Assembly (NCBI GenBank): GCA_946409855.1
Contig: CAMJXZ010000104.1
Location: 1 to 9,594 of the forward strand
Origin: an uncultured Clostridia bacterium
GTDB taxonomy: Bacteria > Bacillota > Clostridia > Christensenellales > Aristaeellaceae
Length of the DNA: 9,594 bases
Direction of reading: 5' to 3'
A model generated the notes under the pieces. That model saw only the letters and a list, made by a program, of their open reading frames with translations. It ran no database searches and was not told the DNA's origin. Positions 1-6,422 of this stretch are shown piece after piece (position 1 is the first letter of the stretch; each line of letters opens with the position of its first letter). Both the position numbers and the translations under genes were made by a program.

Positions 1-136
1 CCCGGCAGCAAAAGGCTCAAAGCCAATTGTTCCGAGCTCACCCGGCATCTTATCCGACAGGCGGCCTGCAAAGCTGTCGCTTTACGATCCCCTACGCTAC
101 GGCGTACTGTCCTCCGATGACCGATATGCATATGTC
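1..136 (-). ncRNA. Putative structured non-coding RNA (5' part, runs off the left edge)
   Basis: A strong promoter at 143-171 points leftward into a stretch with no convincing reading frame but with nested complementary segments. On the minus strand, CAUC (116-119) can pair with GAUG (46-49). Inside it, GACAG (107-111) pairs with CUGUC (56-60). This inner helix encloses two perfect hairpins: 93-97 with 102-106 around a four-base loop, and 70-74 with 79-83 around another. Further 3', GGCU-UUG-AGCC forms another small hairpin. Nested helices enclosing two tetraloop hairpins are typical of a conserved RNA fold rather than an mRNA leader. The class is not identified. The raiA-motif RNA of Clostridia is one candidate by general appearance only, and a long 5' leader of a gene beyond the window is an alternative. 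The 3' end is not in the window. Confidence 0.5.
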
Positions 137-142
137 CCCCTG

Positions 143-171
143 ATTATACCAGATCAGCCTGTGCTTTTCAA
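143..171 (-). promoter_or_regulatory. Strong sigma-A promoter for the leftward ncRNA
   Basis: On the minus strand TTGAAA (166-171) and TATAAT (143-148) are separated by 17 bases, with a TG-type extension (TGG) just before the -10 box. Transcription should begin in the G-run around 136-140. Immediately downstream, GACATATGCATATC (123-136 on this strand) resembles one half of the palindromic operator found at the DUF134 gene promoter. Confidence 0.75.
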
Positions 172-303
172 CCCTTTTTTTCGCGGCACGGGCGTTGTTC
201 CGTATGGCGTCCGCCGGTCTCCGTTTCCGCCGGAACCGGGGCGCGGGCAGGCTGTCCGCCGGGGCGTGTATATCCTTTATATGGGTTGACCGTCCCGGCA
301 ATC

Positions 304-339
304 AAAAAACGCCCGCGGGGTTGATCGCCCCCCGGGCGT
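304..339 (-). terminator. Intrinsic terminator of the DUF134-NifX gene
   Basis: On the minus strand ACGCCCG (333-339) pairs perfectly with CGGGCGT (309-315). After one mismatch, GGGG/CCCC (328-331 with 317-320) extends the stem around a seven-base loop. Six T residues follow (304-309). It lies about 60 bases past the stop codon of the gene at 401-1159 and separates that gene from the ncRNA promoter. The 180-300 stretch between them is GC-rich and shows nothing else I can support. Confidence 0.85.
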
Positions 340-400
340 CCTTTTCCGTGATTCCCTTCCGGCCCCGGCTTTTCCGTCCGGCGTTTGGGGCGGCGTTTCC

Positions 401-1159
401 TTATCCTTCGGCGCGGCAGCGGCCGTGCCCGCAGTCTTCATGATGGTGCCCGCAGTCTTCATCGCTGTGTCCGCAGCCGCCGTCCCCGTGATGGTCGTGA
501 TGGTCGCAGCGGGCATCCGGATCATACTGCAGGCGGCCCTCCGCGAGCGCCCTGGCCGCGGCGTCCGCCGGCCCACGGACACCGGCATAGAGCCTGATCC
601 CGGCATCGGCGAGCGCTGTCTGCGCGCCTATACCGATCCCGCCGCAGATCAGCGCGTCCGCTTTCAGCGCCCGCAGGAACCCGGCGAGCGCGCAATGCCC
701 GCTGCCGTCGGTGTCAATGATCTGTTCCCCGATGATTTTCCCGTCCTCGGCATCGTACAGCTTGAACTGCCCGGTATGACCGAAATGCTGAAACACTTCC
801 CCGTTTTCATAAGTGACCGCGATTCTCATTGCTGCGCTTCCCTTCTCCATGATGGTCTGATTGATTTCAACCGGCCCGTATTCACAGCATCCGCCGGTAA
901 TGAGCAGCTGCTTGCCGCGAACGAGCGCGTCCGCGATCTTTTTCCTCGCGCTGTCGTAGATCGCGGTCACTGTGGTCCGGGCAATGTTCATCCGGGCGGC
1001 GCAGGCTTCCTGGGTGAGTCCTTCGTCATCCAGAAGCCGGAACGCCTCAAACTCGTCCACCGTCATGCGGACCCTTTCGGCGGGCGCAGTGTCATCCGGC
1101 GAAAAACTGCGGTAGACAGGCATCCGCTCGATTCTGCGGCATCGGACCGGCCTTGGCAT
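401..1159 (-). CDS. DUF134 HTH domain fused to NifX/NifB-type cofactor-binding domain, His/Cys-rich tail
   Basis: A predicted cytoplasmic DNA-binding metal or cofactor protein of 252 residues. Residues 1-95 match the DUF134 family, starting PRPVRCRRIE, with a sigma-like helix-turn-helix at about 48-75 (LTQEACAARMNIARTTVTAIYDS). Residues 111-212 (MRIAVTYENGEVFQHFGHTG onward) match the dinitrogenase iron-molybdenum cofactor-binding fold, including the conserved HFG segment and the CGGIG turn. The tail 218-248 holds nine His and five Cys in about 30 residues, a likely metal-binding appendage. In many genomes the DUF134 and NifX parts are separate neighbouring genes. Here they are one frame, although Met111 could serve as an internal start. 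The ATG at 1159 is preceded by AGGGG at a six-base spacing. The palindromes in its promoter point to autoregulation. No nitrogenase genes are in view, so a role in nitrogen fixation should not be assumed. Confidence 0.88.
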   Translation of the reverse strand: MPRPVRCRRIERMPVYRSFSPDDTAPAERVRMTVDEFEAFRLLDDEGLTQEACAARMNIARTTVTAIYDSARKKIADALVRGKQLLITGGCCEYGPVEINQTIMEKGSAAMRIAVTYENGEVFQHFGHTGQFKLYDAEDGKIIGEQIIDTDGSGHCALAGFLRALKADALICGGIGIGAQTALADAGIRLYAGVRGPADAAARALAEGRLQYDPDARCDHHDHHGDGGCGHSDEDCGHHHEDCGHGRCRAEG

Positions 1160-1173
1160 AGAAAACCCCTTTC

Positions 1174-1219
1174 TGACATATGTCGATTATATCATACGCG
1201 CGTTGATGACATATGTCAA
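1174..1219 (-). promoter_or_regulatory. Promoter with twin TGACATATGTC(A/G) operators for DUF134-NifX
   Basis: On the minus strand TTGACA (1214-1219) and TATGAT (1191-1196) are 17 bases apart. A second overlapping -10-like TATAAT sits at 1186-1191 but would give a 22-base spacer. The perfect palindrome GACATATGTC occurs twice, at 1208-1217 (over the -35 box) and 1175-1184 (at the expected start site). Their centres are 33 bp apart, about three helical turns, so both face the same side of the DNA. This arrangement fits a repressor that blocks RNA polymerase. The HTH half of the gene product is the obvious candidate. Confidence 0.75.
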
Positions 1220-1291
1220 TATATTTTCTCCGGTTTTTCCGGACGATAGAAAAACCTGTGTTTCCGGCCCAAAAAGTTCGCTTTTCCCGGA

Positions 1292-1320
1292 TTGCGGGAA
1301 ATCCTGGAAAAGAGTAGAAT
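1292..1320 (+). promoter_or_regulatory. Promoter of the MATE operon
   Basis: TTGCGG (1292-1297), a 17-base spacer and TAGAAT (1315-1320) form a reasonable sigma-A promoter reading into the MATE gene. The predicted start is near 1327, about 160 bases ahead of the coding region. Confidence 0.5.
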
Positions 1321-1326
1321 AGTGGA

Positions 1327-1457
1327 CGTCCGGCCCGGCGGCGCCGGACGCCGCGGGGGATGTCCCGCGGGAGCGTGCGGGGAGCGCCTTTCCCGGGCGG
1401 AACGGCAGGGAGCGGAATCCGCCGGAGAAAGTCCCCGTAATACGCGCCGAGGCGCGT
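1327..1457 (+). promoter_or_regulatory. GC-rich hairpin leader upstream of the MATE gene
   Basis: The untranslated leader carries several perfect hairpins: an 8-bp stem 1327-1334/1343-1350, a 7-bp stem 1351-1357/1364-1370, and a 6-bp stem 1442-1447/1452-1457 with a CGAG loop about 25 bases before the ribosome binding site. The segment between 1371 and 1441 is also rich in complementary G and C runs. None of the stems is followed by a T-run, so intrinsic attenuation is not supported. I could not match it to a riboswitch class. Its function could be mRNA stabilisation or translational control. Apart from this leader and the two promoters, the 1160-1486 gap holds nothing recognisable. Confidence 0.35.
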
Positions 1458-1486
1458 GAACCGGATCACGATCGCAGGAGAGAAAA

Positions 1487-2866
1487 GTGGCACGGATCAA
1501 GGATATGACATCGGGGAATCCCGTGAAGCTGATACTGGTTTTTGCGCTGCCGGTCCTGGCCGGGAATATGCTTCAGCAATTGTACAGCCTCGTTGATTCC
1601 CTGATCATCGGGCGGCTGCTGGGGGTTACGGCGCTGACGGCGGTTTCGGCGTCCGGGTGGCTGGACTGGGCGGTGCTGTCGGTCCCCATGGGACTGGCGC
1701 AGGGATATTCCATTCTCGCGGCCCAGTGCTACGGCGGAAAGCAGTACGGGGAACTGAAAAGAGCCGTGGCGCAAAGCTATCTGATCTCCGCGGCAGTGAC
1801 CGTCGCGCTGGAGGCGCTCAGCCAGACGCTGCTGCGCCCTGTGCTGACATGGATGAACTCGCCGCGGGAGACCATTGGCCTGACGGAGAACTATCTGCGG
1901 ATCATTTACGCGGGGCTGCCGGTGGTGATGTGCCTGAATGTGTTCAGCGGCTTCCTGCACGCCCTGGGCAACAGCAGGACCCCGCTGCTGGCGCTGGCCT
2001 GTTCCACTTTGGTCAACATCGCCCTGGACTGGTGGTTTGTCGGCTCCCTGGGGCTGGGCACCGACGGCGGCGCGTACGCGACCGTGATCGCGCAGGGGGT
2101 TTCCGCCGCGATCTGCCTGGCCGCGGTACTGAAAATCCGGGAGCTTCGCCCGCTGCGGACGGATTACCGCCCGGACCGGCGCGTGATCCGCAGGCTGGTT
2201 GGGCTCGGCTTCCCCATCGCGTTTCAGAACCTGATCATCTCGCTGGGCGGGCTCGTGCTGCAGGGCGTGGTCAACGCGTTCGGGTTCATCTTTATGGCCG
2301 GCTACAACGCGGCCTCCAGGCTGCAGGGACTGATTGAAATCGCGGGTTCTTCGCTGGGAAACGCGGCCGGCACCTTTACCGGACAGAACTACGGCGCCGG
2401 GCGCATGGACCGCATCCGGCTGGGGCTGCGGCGATCCGCTCAGATCGCTTTTCTGCTGGCGCTGGCCGTCGGGGGGCTGATGGCGGCGTTGGGCAGGCCC
2501 GTTCTCTCCCTGTTTATCAGGGACGAGGCGGAGCTGGCGGACCGGGTGCTGGCCATTGGATACGACTTCCTGCGGGTGATGGCGGCCGGGCTGCCCATGC
2601 TGTATCTGCTTTTTGTCTACCGGACCACCCTGCAGGGCCTGGGTGATACGGTGATGCCAATGATTTCCGGCTTTCTGGAGCTGGTGCTCCGCGTCGGGGC
2701 GGCGCTGCTGCTGCCCGCGCTGATGGGGTACTGGGGCGTTTATCTGGCGGAGACCGCGGCATGGGCCGGCGCGGGCGCCTTCCTGATCGCGGCCTGCTAT
2801 CACAGGCTGCGCAGGCTGACAGCCGCCCGGGAAGCGCGGACGCCGCGGGAGAACCCTGGCGCGTGA
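1487..2866 (+). CDS. MATE family multidrug/metabolite exporter
   Basis: An integral inner-membrane antiporter of 459 residues, the normal length for the multidrug and toxic compound extrusion family, which expels organic compounds in exchange for Na+ or H+. The N-terminus is characteristic: a short charged stretch, then NPVKLILVFALPVLAGNMLQ and YSLVDSLIIGRLLG. The hydrophobic pattern fits twelve membrane spans in two halves, and the second half repeats the motif pattern (GLGFPIAFQNLIISLGG, then FGFIFMAGYNAASRLQG). The start is GTG at 1487, preceded by AGGAGAG at close spacing; the downstream ATG at 1505 lacks such a site and would trim the conserved N-terminus. It is the first gene of a four-gene rightward operon. 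A 7-bp hairpin (2858-2874) spans its stop codon. The family is clear, the substrate unknown. Confidence 0.93.
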   Translation: MARIKDMTSGNPVKLILVFALPVLAGNMLQQLYSLVDSLIIGRLLGVTALTAVSASGWLDWAVLSVPMGLAQGYSILAAQCYGGKQYGELKRAVAQSYLISAAVTVALEALSQTLLRPVLTWMNSPRETIGLTENYLRIIYAGLPVVMCLNVFSGFLHALGNSRTPLLALACSTLVNIALDWWFVGSLGLGTDGGAYATVIAQGVSAAICLAAVLKIRELRPLRTDYRPDRRVIRRLVGLGFPIAFQNLIISLGGLVLQGVVNAFGFIFMAGYNAASRLQGLIEIAGSSLGNAAGTFTGQNYGAGRMDRIRLGLRRSAQIAFLLALAVGGLMAALGRPVLSLFIRDEAELADRVLAIGYDFLRVMAAGLPMLYLLFVYRTTLQGLGDTVMPMISGFLELVLRVGAALLLPALMGYWGVYLAETAAWAGAGAFLIAACYHRLRRLTAAREARTPRENPGA

Positions 2867-2949
2867 CACGCGCCGTCTGCGGGGGACATTTCGCTCCGGC
2901 AACCGGAAGCGGTTCTTCCGGGCGCGGATGTATTTGGCGGACGGCAAAT

Positions 2950-2968
2950 CTGTGCTTTCAAGGCACAG
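2950..2968 (+). promoter_or_regulatory. Small hairpin just before the YczE-like gene's ribosome binding site
   Basis: CTGTGC (2950-2955) and GCACAG (2963-2968) form a 6-bp stem with a seven-base loop. It ends four bases before the AGGAG (2972-2976) that serves the ATG at 2984. It could affect mRNA processing or translation initiation within the operon. No T-run follows, so it is not a terminator. The rest of the 117-base gap after the MATE gene shows no clear promoter. Confidence 0.35.
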
Positions 2969-2983
2969 TAAAGGAGACAGGAA

Positions 2984-3649
2984 ATGGAAAAGAACAAAAT
3001 CCTCGCGCGCAGGATCGGCATGTCCCTGTGCGGCGTGATCATCTGCGCGGTTGCCGTCGGTTTTTTCAAAATGGCGGCCTTCGGCGTGGACCCGTTTCAG
3101 AGCCTGATGAGCGGGCTGGACCAGCTGATTCCGATCCCCTTCGGAACGCTGTATGTGATTGTCAACGGCGTGCTGCTGGTTTTCAGCCTGGTCTTCAACC
3201 GGCACAGCATCGGCATCGCCACGTTTATCAACCTGTTTCTGCTGGGCTATATCACCCAGTTCTCGCTGGAAACGCTTCAGGGGTGGTTCCCGGCGCCGGG
3301 CATCTGGCTAAGGATATTGTTCCTTGTGATCGGGATTGGCGTGATCTGCGTCGGCAGCGCGCTGTACATGACCGCCGATCTGGGCGTTTCCACCTATGAC
3401 GCCGTGGCGATCACCATGTCCGGCAAATGGAAATGGGGCAGGTTCCGGTATATCCGGATCGCGACGGATCTTGTATGCGTCGCGCTGGGCATCGCGGCTT
3501 TCCTGGCCGGGGGCGGCTCCTGGAGCCGGGTGCCGGAATTCGTGGGCGCGGGAACCATCATCACGGCGTTCTTTATGGGCCCGCTGATCGAGTTTTTCAA
3601 CGCGCGGATCGCCCGGCCTTTGCTCACGGGAAAAAGGCGGGAGGAATGA
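2984..3649 (+). CDS. YczE/YyaS/YitT-like integral membrane protein
   Basis: A 221-residue membrane protein with about five or six hydrophobic spans: roughly 12-32, 50-68, 75-95, 108-128, 155-175 and 180-200. It matches the YczE-like family by the paired motifs AAFGVDPFQSLMSGL (about 31-45) and ADLGVSTYDAVAITMSGK (about 130-147), which are internal repeats of the same element (GVxPFQ / GVSTYDA). Family members are widespread in Firmicutes and have no established biochemical function; Bacillus subtilis YczE is encoded beside the surfactin locus. The ATG has AGGAG seven bases upstream. It lies between the exporter and the methyltransferase, with only three bases to the latter, so it is translated from the same mRNA and may assist transport or membrane adaptation. 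That role is inference. Confidence 0.8.
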   Translation: MEKNKILARRIGMSLCGVIICAVAVGFFKMAAFGVDPFQSLMSGLDQLIPIPFGTLYVIVNGVLLVFSLVFNRHSIGIATFINLFLLGYITQFSLETLQGWFPAPGIWLRILFLVIGIGVICVGSALYMTADLGVSTYDAVAITMSGKWKWGRFRYIRIATDLVCVALGIAAFLAGGGSWSRVPEFVGAGTIITAFFMGPLIEFFNARIARPLLTGKRREE

Positions 3650-3652
3650 CAG

Positions 3653-4279
3653 ATGGACGTCAAAACGCATTATGATCTGCTGATTGAGGAAAACAATGAT
3701 CCCTTCCGTGACCCGCCGGCCTTACGGAGATACATGGATTCATGGGACGGGCAGGTATTTCTGGACCTGCTTTCGCTGGACCCGTCCAAGACGGCGCTCG
3801 AGATCGGCGTCGGGACGGGAAGGCTCGCGGCAAAAGCGGCCGGGCGCTGCCTGCATCTGACGGGAATAGACATATCGCCGAAGACCATTGCGCGGGCCGG
3901 GGAAAACCTCCGGCATTACCCGAACATATCGCTGATCTGCGGCGACTTCATGGTTCATCCGTTTCGGGAGACGTTCGATGTTATCTATTCCTCGCTGACC
4001 ATAATGCACTTTCAGGATAAGGCCCTTTTGATCGGCAAAATCGGCTCGCTGCTGAAGGACGGCGGTCTTGTCTGTCTGTCCATCGACAAAAACCGGAGTG
4101 AATGGATCGATACGGGCGGCAGAAGGATCCGGATCTATCCGGATACCCCGGAGCGCGTCACGGCGCTTGCGGAACAGGCCGGGCTGAAAACAAAAAAGGT
4201 TGCCGGGACCGAAAACGCCCACATCGTTGTGCTCACGAAATCATGTACGCGGGGAGCACAGGGACCGGTTCCGGTTTGA
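3653..4279 (+). CDS. Class I SAM-dependent methyltransferase
   Basis: A soluble Rossmann-fold methyltransferase of 208 residues. Motif I is ALEIGVGTGRLA (48-59), with the glycine loop that binds S-adenosylmethionine. Asp73 in TGIDIS ends strand 2 and should contact the ribose. GDF (97-99) is the adenine-side motif, FDVIYSSLTIMHF (108-120) is motif IV, and LLKDGGLVCLSID (133-145) is the usual post-motif. The family methylates small molecules, and the N-terminal cap (1-45) that would set substrate choice is not recognisable. Its ATG follows the stop of the YczE-like gene by three bases, with GGGAGG upstream, indicating translational coupling. The C-terminal end after about 195 (CTRGAQGPVPV) is poorly conserved in appearance. 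Substrate unknown; an operon with an exporter suggests modification of the transported compound, which is speculative. Confidence 0.88.
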   Translation: MDVKTHYDLLIEENNDPFRDPPALRRYMDSWDGQVFLDLLSLDPSKTALEIGVGTGRLAAKAAGRCLHLTGIDISPKTIARAGENLRHYPNISLICGDFMVHPFRETFDVIYSSLTIMHFQDKALLIGKIGSLLKDGGLVCLSIDKNRSEWIDTGGRRIRIYPDTPERVTALAEQAGLKTKKVAGTENAHIVVLTKSCTRGAQGPVPV

Positions 4280-4337
4280 GGGAGATCTTTCTTTTTAAAC
4301 GTGCCGGGGCGCAAAGCGGGATTTGCGGAGGAACAGG

Positions 4338-5366
4338 ATGAAGCTGAGGAATGAATCATACGAGGTTACCGTCACCATAGATCCGACGTATACCTTTGGC
4401 TCTGCTGATAATGTCCGGTATTATGAGCATGTTCTGGTTGCCGATCCGCTGGAGAAGGGCGATTATTATACCACATTCTGTATCAGGATTCTTTCCGGCG
4501 AGCGGGAATACACGATGGCCCTGATAGGCGGAAATACCGATGATGATTCGGAGTGCGCCGTTCTGGAAGGGGACGTCCTGACGATTCTGTCCGGTGATAT
4601 CATTACCGGGATAGATCTGGCGAAACGCAGGATTGTCCGCTCAAAAAAGCTTCCGCACAGTTTGTTTAACTATGCCCTGTTCAGGATTCCGGGCGGACTG
4701 GCCGTATACGGCGAGCTTGAGATCACCGGGCTGGACCGGGAGTATAACGTGATCTGGCAACGGGGAGCAAGGGACATCATCACCAGCTTCCAAATCCTTG
4801 AAGACAGGATCGAATACAGCGATATATCAGGTTTCGATTATGTGATTTACTTTGATAAAGCATTGCTTTCAGACCGTCCAAATACGGCCCTGCACCGCAT
4901 GACGGAAGAAGAGTTCCGTTCTTTCAGAGAATTCCGTGTCTCGTATTACGCGGCGGAACTTATGAAGGAACGGAATGTGGGGGCGGAACAGGCGCGCAGG
5001 GAAGCTCAGGATCAGTTCGGCGAAGTTTTCCCCAATGGATTTGAAACAAAAGACAGTTTCTTCATGAACATCCGGAGCGTGAACGGGAACAAAGTCGGAT
5101 GGATCTGCTATCAGTATCAGGACGGGGACGGCGGTCAAAAGCAGGTGTTTCTCGACAATCTGCTGATCCTTGCGTCGGAAAGAAGGAAGGGCTTCGCGTC
5201 TCAGACGATCGAAATGATGAATGCCGGGGCGAAGGAGGCCAGCTGTTCATCCAGCGTACTCTTCGTATGGGATCATAATCTCATCGGGAAGTGTCTGTTT
5301 GAAAAACGCGGGTATAAGCCCCGGAACCGTCAGGAAGGCGGAATCTGCATGGTCAAGGAACTGTGA
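4338..5366 (+). CDS. GNAT-family N-acetyltransferase with unrecognised N-terminal beta-rich domain
   Basis: A 342-residue two-part protein. Residues 188-342 form a GNAT domain: the helical lead-in TEEEFRSFREFRVSYYAAEL, the FPNG turn (231-234), a VGWICYQY strand, the acetyl-CoA loop ERRKGFAS (281-288), and the C-terminal DHN...LFEKRGYKPRN motif that packs on the cofactor. Residues 1-187 are predicted mostly beta strands (for example YYTTFCIRILSG, YTMALIGG, LAVYGELEITGLD, VIWQRGARDIITSFQILEDRIEYSD). I cannot assign them, though they resemble uncharacterised Firmicutes domains that read GRDIF...; a binding or immunity-type role is possible. I chose ATG 4338 because GGAGG (4327-4331) sits six bases upstream; a TTG at 4323 is in frame but lies across that site. 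Codons are visibly richer in A and T than in the MATE and YczE-like genes, hinting at separate origin. Last gene of the operon, 58 bases after the methyltransferase. Confidence 0.8.
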   Translation: MKLRNESYEVTVTIDPTYTFGSADNVRYYEHVLVADPLEKGDYYTTFCIRILSGEREYTMALIGGNTDDDSECAVLEGDVLTILSGDIITGIDLAKRRIVRSKKLPHSLFNYALFRIPGGLAVYGELEITGLDREYNVIWQRGARDIITSFQILEDRIEYSDISGFDYVIYFDKALLSDRPNTALHRMTEEEFRSFREFRVSYYAAELMKERNVGAEQARREAQDQFGEVFPNGFETKDSFFMNIRSVNGNKVGWICYQYQDGDGGQKQVFLDNLLILASERRKGFASQTIEMMNAGAKEASCSSSVLFVWDHNLIGKCLFEKRGYKPRNRQEGGICMVKEL

Positions 5367-5421
5367 GCCTGAGTACCGGTCATGACCGCTTCCGGTCTGC
5401 CACCCCGCGTCATCCCGTCAT

Positions 5422-5457
5422 CCCCCCGGCCGGTACCGGCGGGGCTTTTTCTATTTC
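5422..5457 (+). terminator. Intrinsic terminator of the MATE-GNAT operon
   Basis: A GC-rich hairpin (C-run at 5422-5427 pairing with GGCGGGG at 5438-5444, around the GGTACC loop at 5432-5437) is followed by CTTTTTCTATTTC. The stem has one bulged G. It lies 55 bases after the GNAT stop. On the opposite strand no T-run follows the stem, so it serves the rightward operon only. Confidence 0.8.
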
Positions 5458-5481
5458 TTCGTTCGCGCGGCGTCCCGCCTG

Positions 5482-6282
5482 TCATTTGGCGAGGTCGTTC
5501 AGGTCCAGCACGACTTCCGACAGCATGTTCGCGCCGTACGCCGGGAAGGCGGAGGGGGCCGGGAGCCGCATCACATGGGTGAAACCGCTTTCCGACGCGT
5601 TCCGGACCGCCCGGTCCATGTGGTAATCGCTGCTGATCATCACAACCGGTTCATCCGTGGAGACGATGCCGGCGATGTTCCGGAAGTTCTCTTTCGTCGT
5701 CTGCGCCCGGTCTTCCAGGATCAGCAGGTCTTCCCTGACGCCGCGGTTTATCAGAATGTCGCGCATGACGGCGGCCTCCGTCCGGCCGGACCCGTCCGCG
5801 TTCCCGCCGGTCAGGATCAGGCGCGCCTGCGGGTATTGGCTCAGGTAATCCCGGGCCGTATCCAGCCTGGCCAGCAGGTCCGGCGCGGGTTCCCCGTTTT
5901 CCAGCGCCAGCCCGAGCACGATGGCGTAATCCGCCGGGCCCGCGGTATGGATCATGCCGCCGGCGATCACCTTCCCGCAGAAGAAGAGGATGACCGCGCT
6001 CATCAGCACGACGGCGGCGCGCGCCAGCCAGCCCAAAGCCCGGAGGAACGCGGGCTTCCATCTGGTCAGCAGATTGAACCGGAGATCCAGCGCGGACAGA
6101 AGCAGGATCCCGCAGAGGATGAGCTCATACGCGAAAACCTTCTGATAGTCCGCCTTCAGCACGACGGCCCGGATCCTGTCCGGCATCACAAAGGCGGCGT
6201 CGGCCGTCAGCAGCACGGCCAGCGCCAGCAGGATACCGCCGGCGATCCTTCTAGCCCGTGAAGCGCGGTTCGCTTTTGCCAT
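5482..6282 (-). CDS. Membrane-anchored DUF218 protein (YdcF/SanA-like)
   Basis: A 266-residue protein. Three hydrophobic spans (about 12-31, 50-66 and 86-108) precede a DUF218 domain from about 118. Domain hallmarks are AIVLGLALENGEPAPDLLARL (120-140, the usual AIVLG start followed by L..RL), LILTGG (155-160), RTEAAVMRDILINRGV (167-182), the E...QTTKENFRN element (190-202) and VMISSDYHMDRA (214-225), where the second half of the family normally has T.xxHxxRA. The family includes SanA and YdcF and is linked to cell-envelope functions; some members bind nucleotides, but no general reaction is settled. The domain is expected on the outer face. ATG at 6282 has AAGGAG about ten bases upstream. It is separated from the GrpB-type gene by about 140 bases, with a possible hairpin terminator and a weak promoter between them. 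Confidence 0.87.
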   Translation of the reverse strand: MAKANRASRARRIAGGILLALAVLLTADAAFVMPDRIRAVVLKADYQKVFAYELILCGILLLSALDLRFNLLTRWKPAFLRALGWLARAAVVLMSAVILFFCGKVIAGGMIHTAGPADYAIVLGLALENGEPAPDLLARLDTARDYLSQYPQARLILTGGNADGSGRTEAAVMRDILINRGVREDLLILEDRAQTTKENFRNIAGIVSTDEPVVMISSDYHMDRAVRNASESGFTHVMRLPAPSAFPAYGANMLSEVVLDLNDLAK

Positions 6283-6317
6283 TCTTTATAATCTCCTTAT
6301 CAATCAGATCATCCCGC

Positions 6318-6357
6318 CCGGGGATAAAAACGTTAAGCCGCTTTTGTCCGATCCCGG
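6318..6357 (-). terminator. Possible terminator hairpin after the GrpB-family gene
   Basis: AAAAGCG and CGTTTTT on the minus strand (6339-6345 with 6326-6332) can pair around GCTTAA. The outer CCGGGAT/ATCCCCGG (6351-6357 with 6318-6325) can extend the structure past an unpaired five-base stretch. The T-run is part of the 3' arm. It sits where the leftward MNT-peptidase-GrpB transcript would be expected to end, but it is weak. The same stretch holds TTAACG and GATGAT 17 bases apart on this strand, a poor candidate promoter for the DUF218 gene. Confidence 0.3.
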
Positions 6358-6422
6358 AGGACAGGGGGCCGGGCGCAGCCGGTGTACCGTCAGACAGGGA
6401 TTTACCGCCAAACCGGAATGCA

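Noticed and set aside
92..301. A 69-codon minus-strand frame
   Set aside because: It spans the strong ncRNA promoter, has no good ribosome site and resembles no protein family.
425..1249. A 274-codon open frame on the plus strand
   Set aside because: It is antisense to the well-supported DUF134-NifX gene and runs through that gene's promoter and operators.
2858..2874. GGCGCGT-GAC-ACGCGCC hairpin at the MATE stop codon as a terminator
   Set aside because: No T-run follows and the next gene has no convincing promoter of its own, so termination here is unlikely.
1466..3205. A 579-codon open frame on the minus strand
   Set aside because: It is antisense to the MATE and YczE-like genes, is dominated by Gln, Arg, Pro and His as expected of a shadow frame in GC-rich DNA, and has no family resemblance.
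5377..5388. Perfect palindrome CGGTCATGACCG
   Set aside because: It lies between convergent genes just before the operon terminator, with no promoter beside it and no second copy noticed, so it is probably chance or part of the 3' structure.
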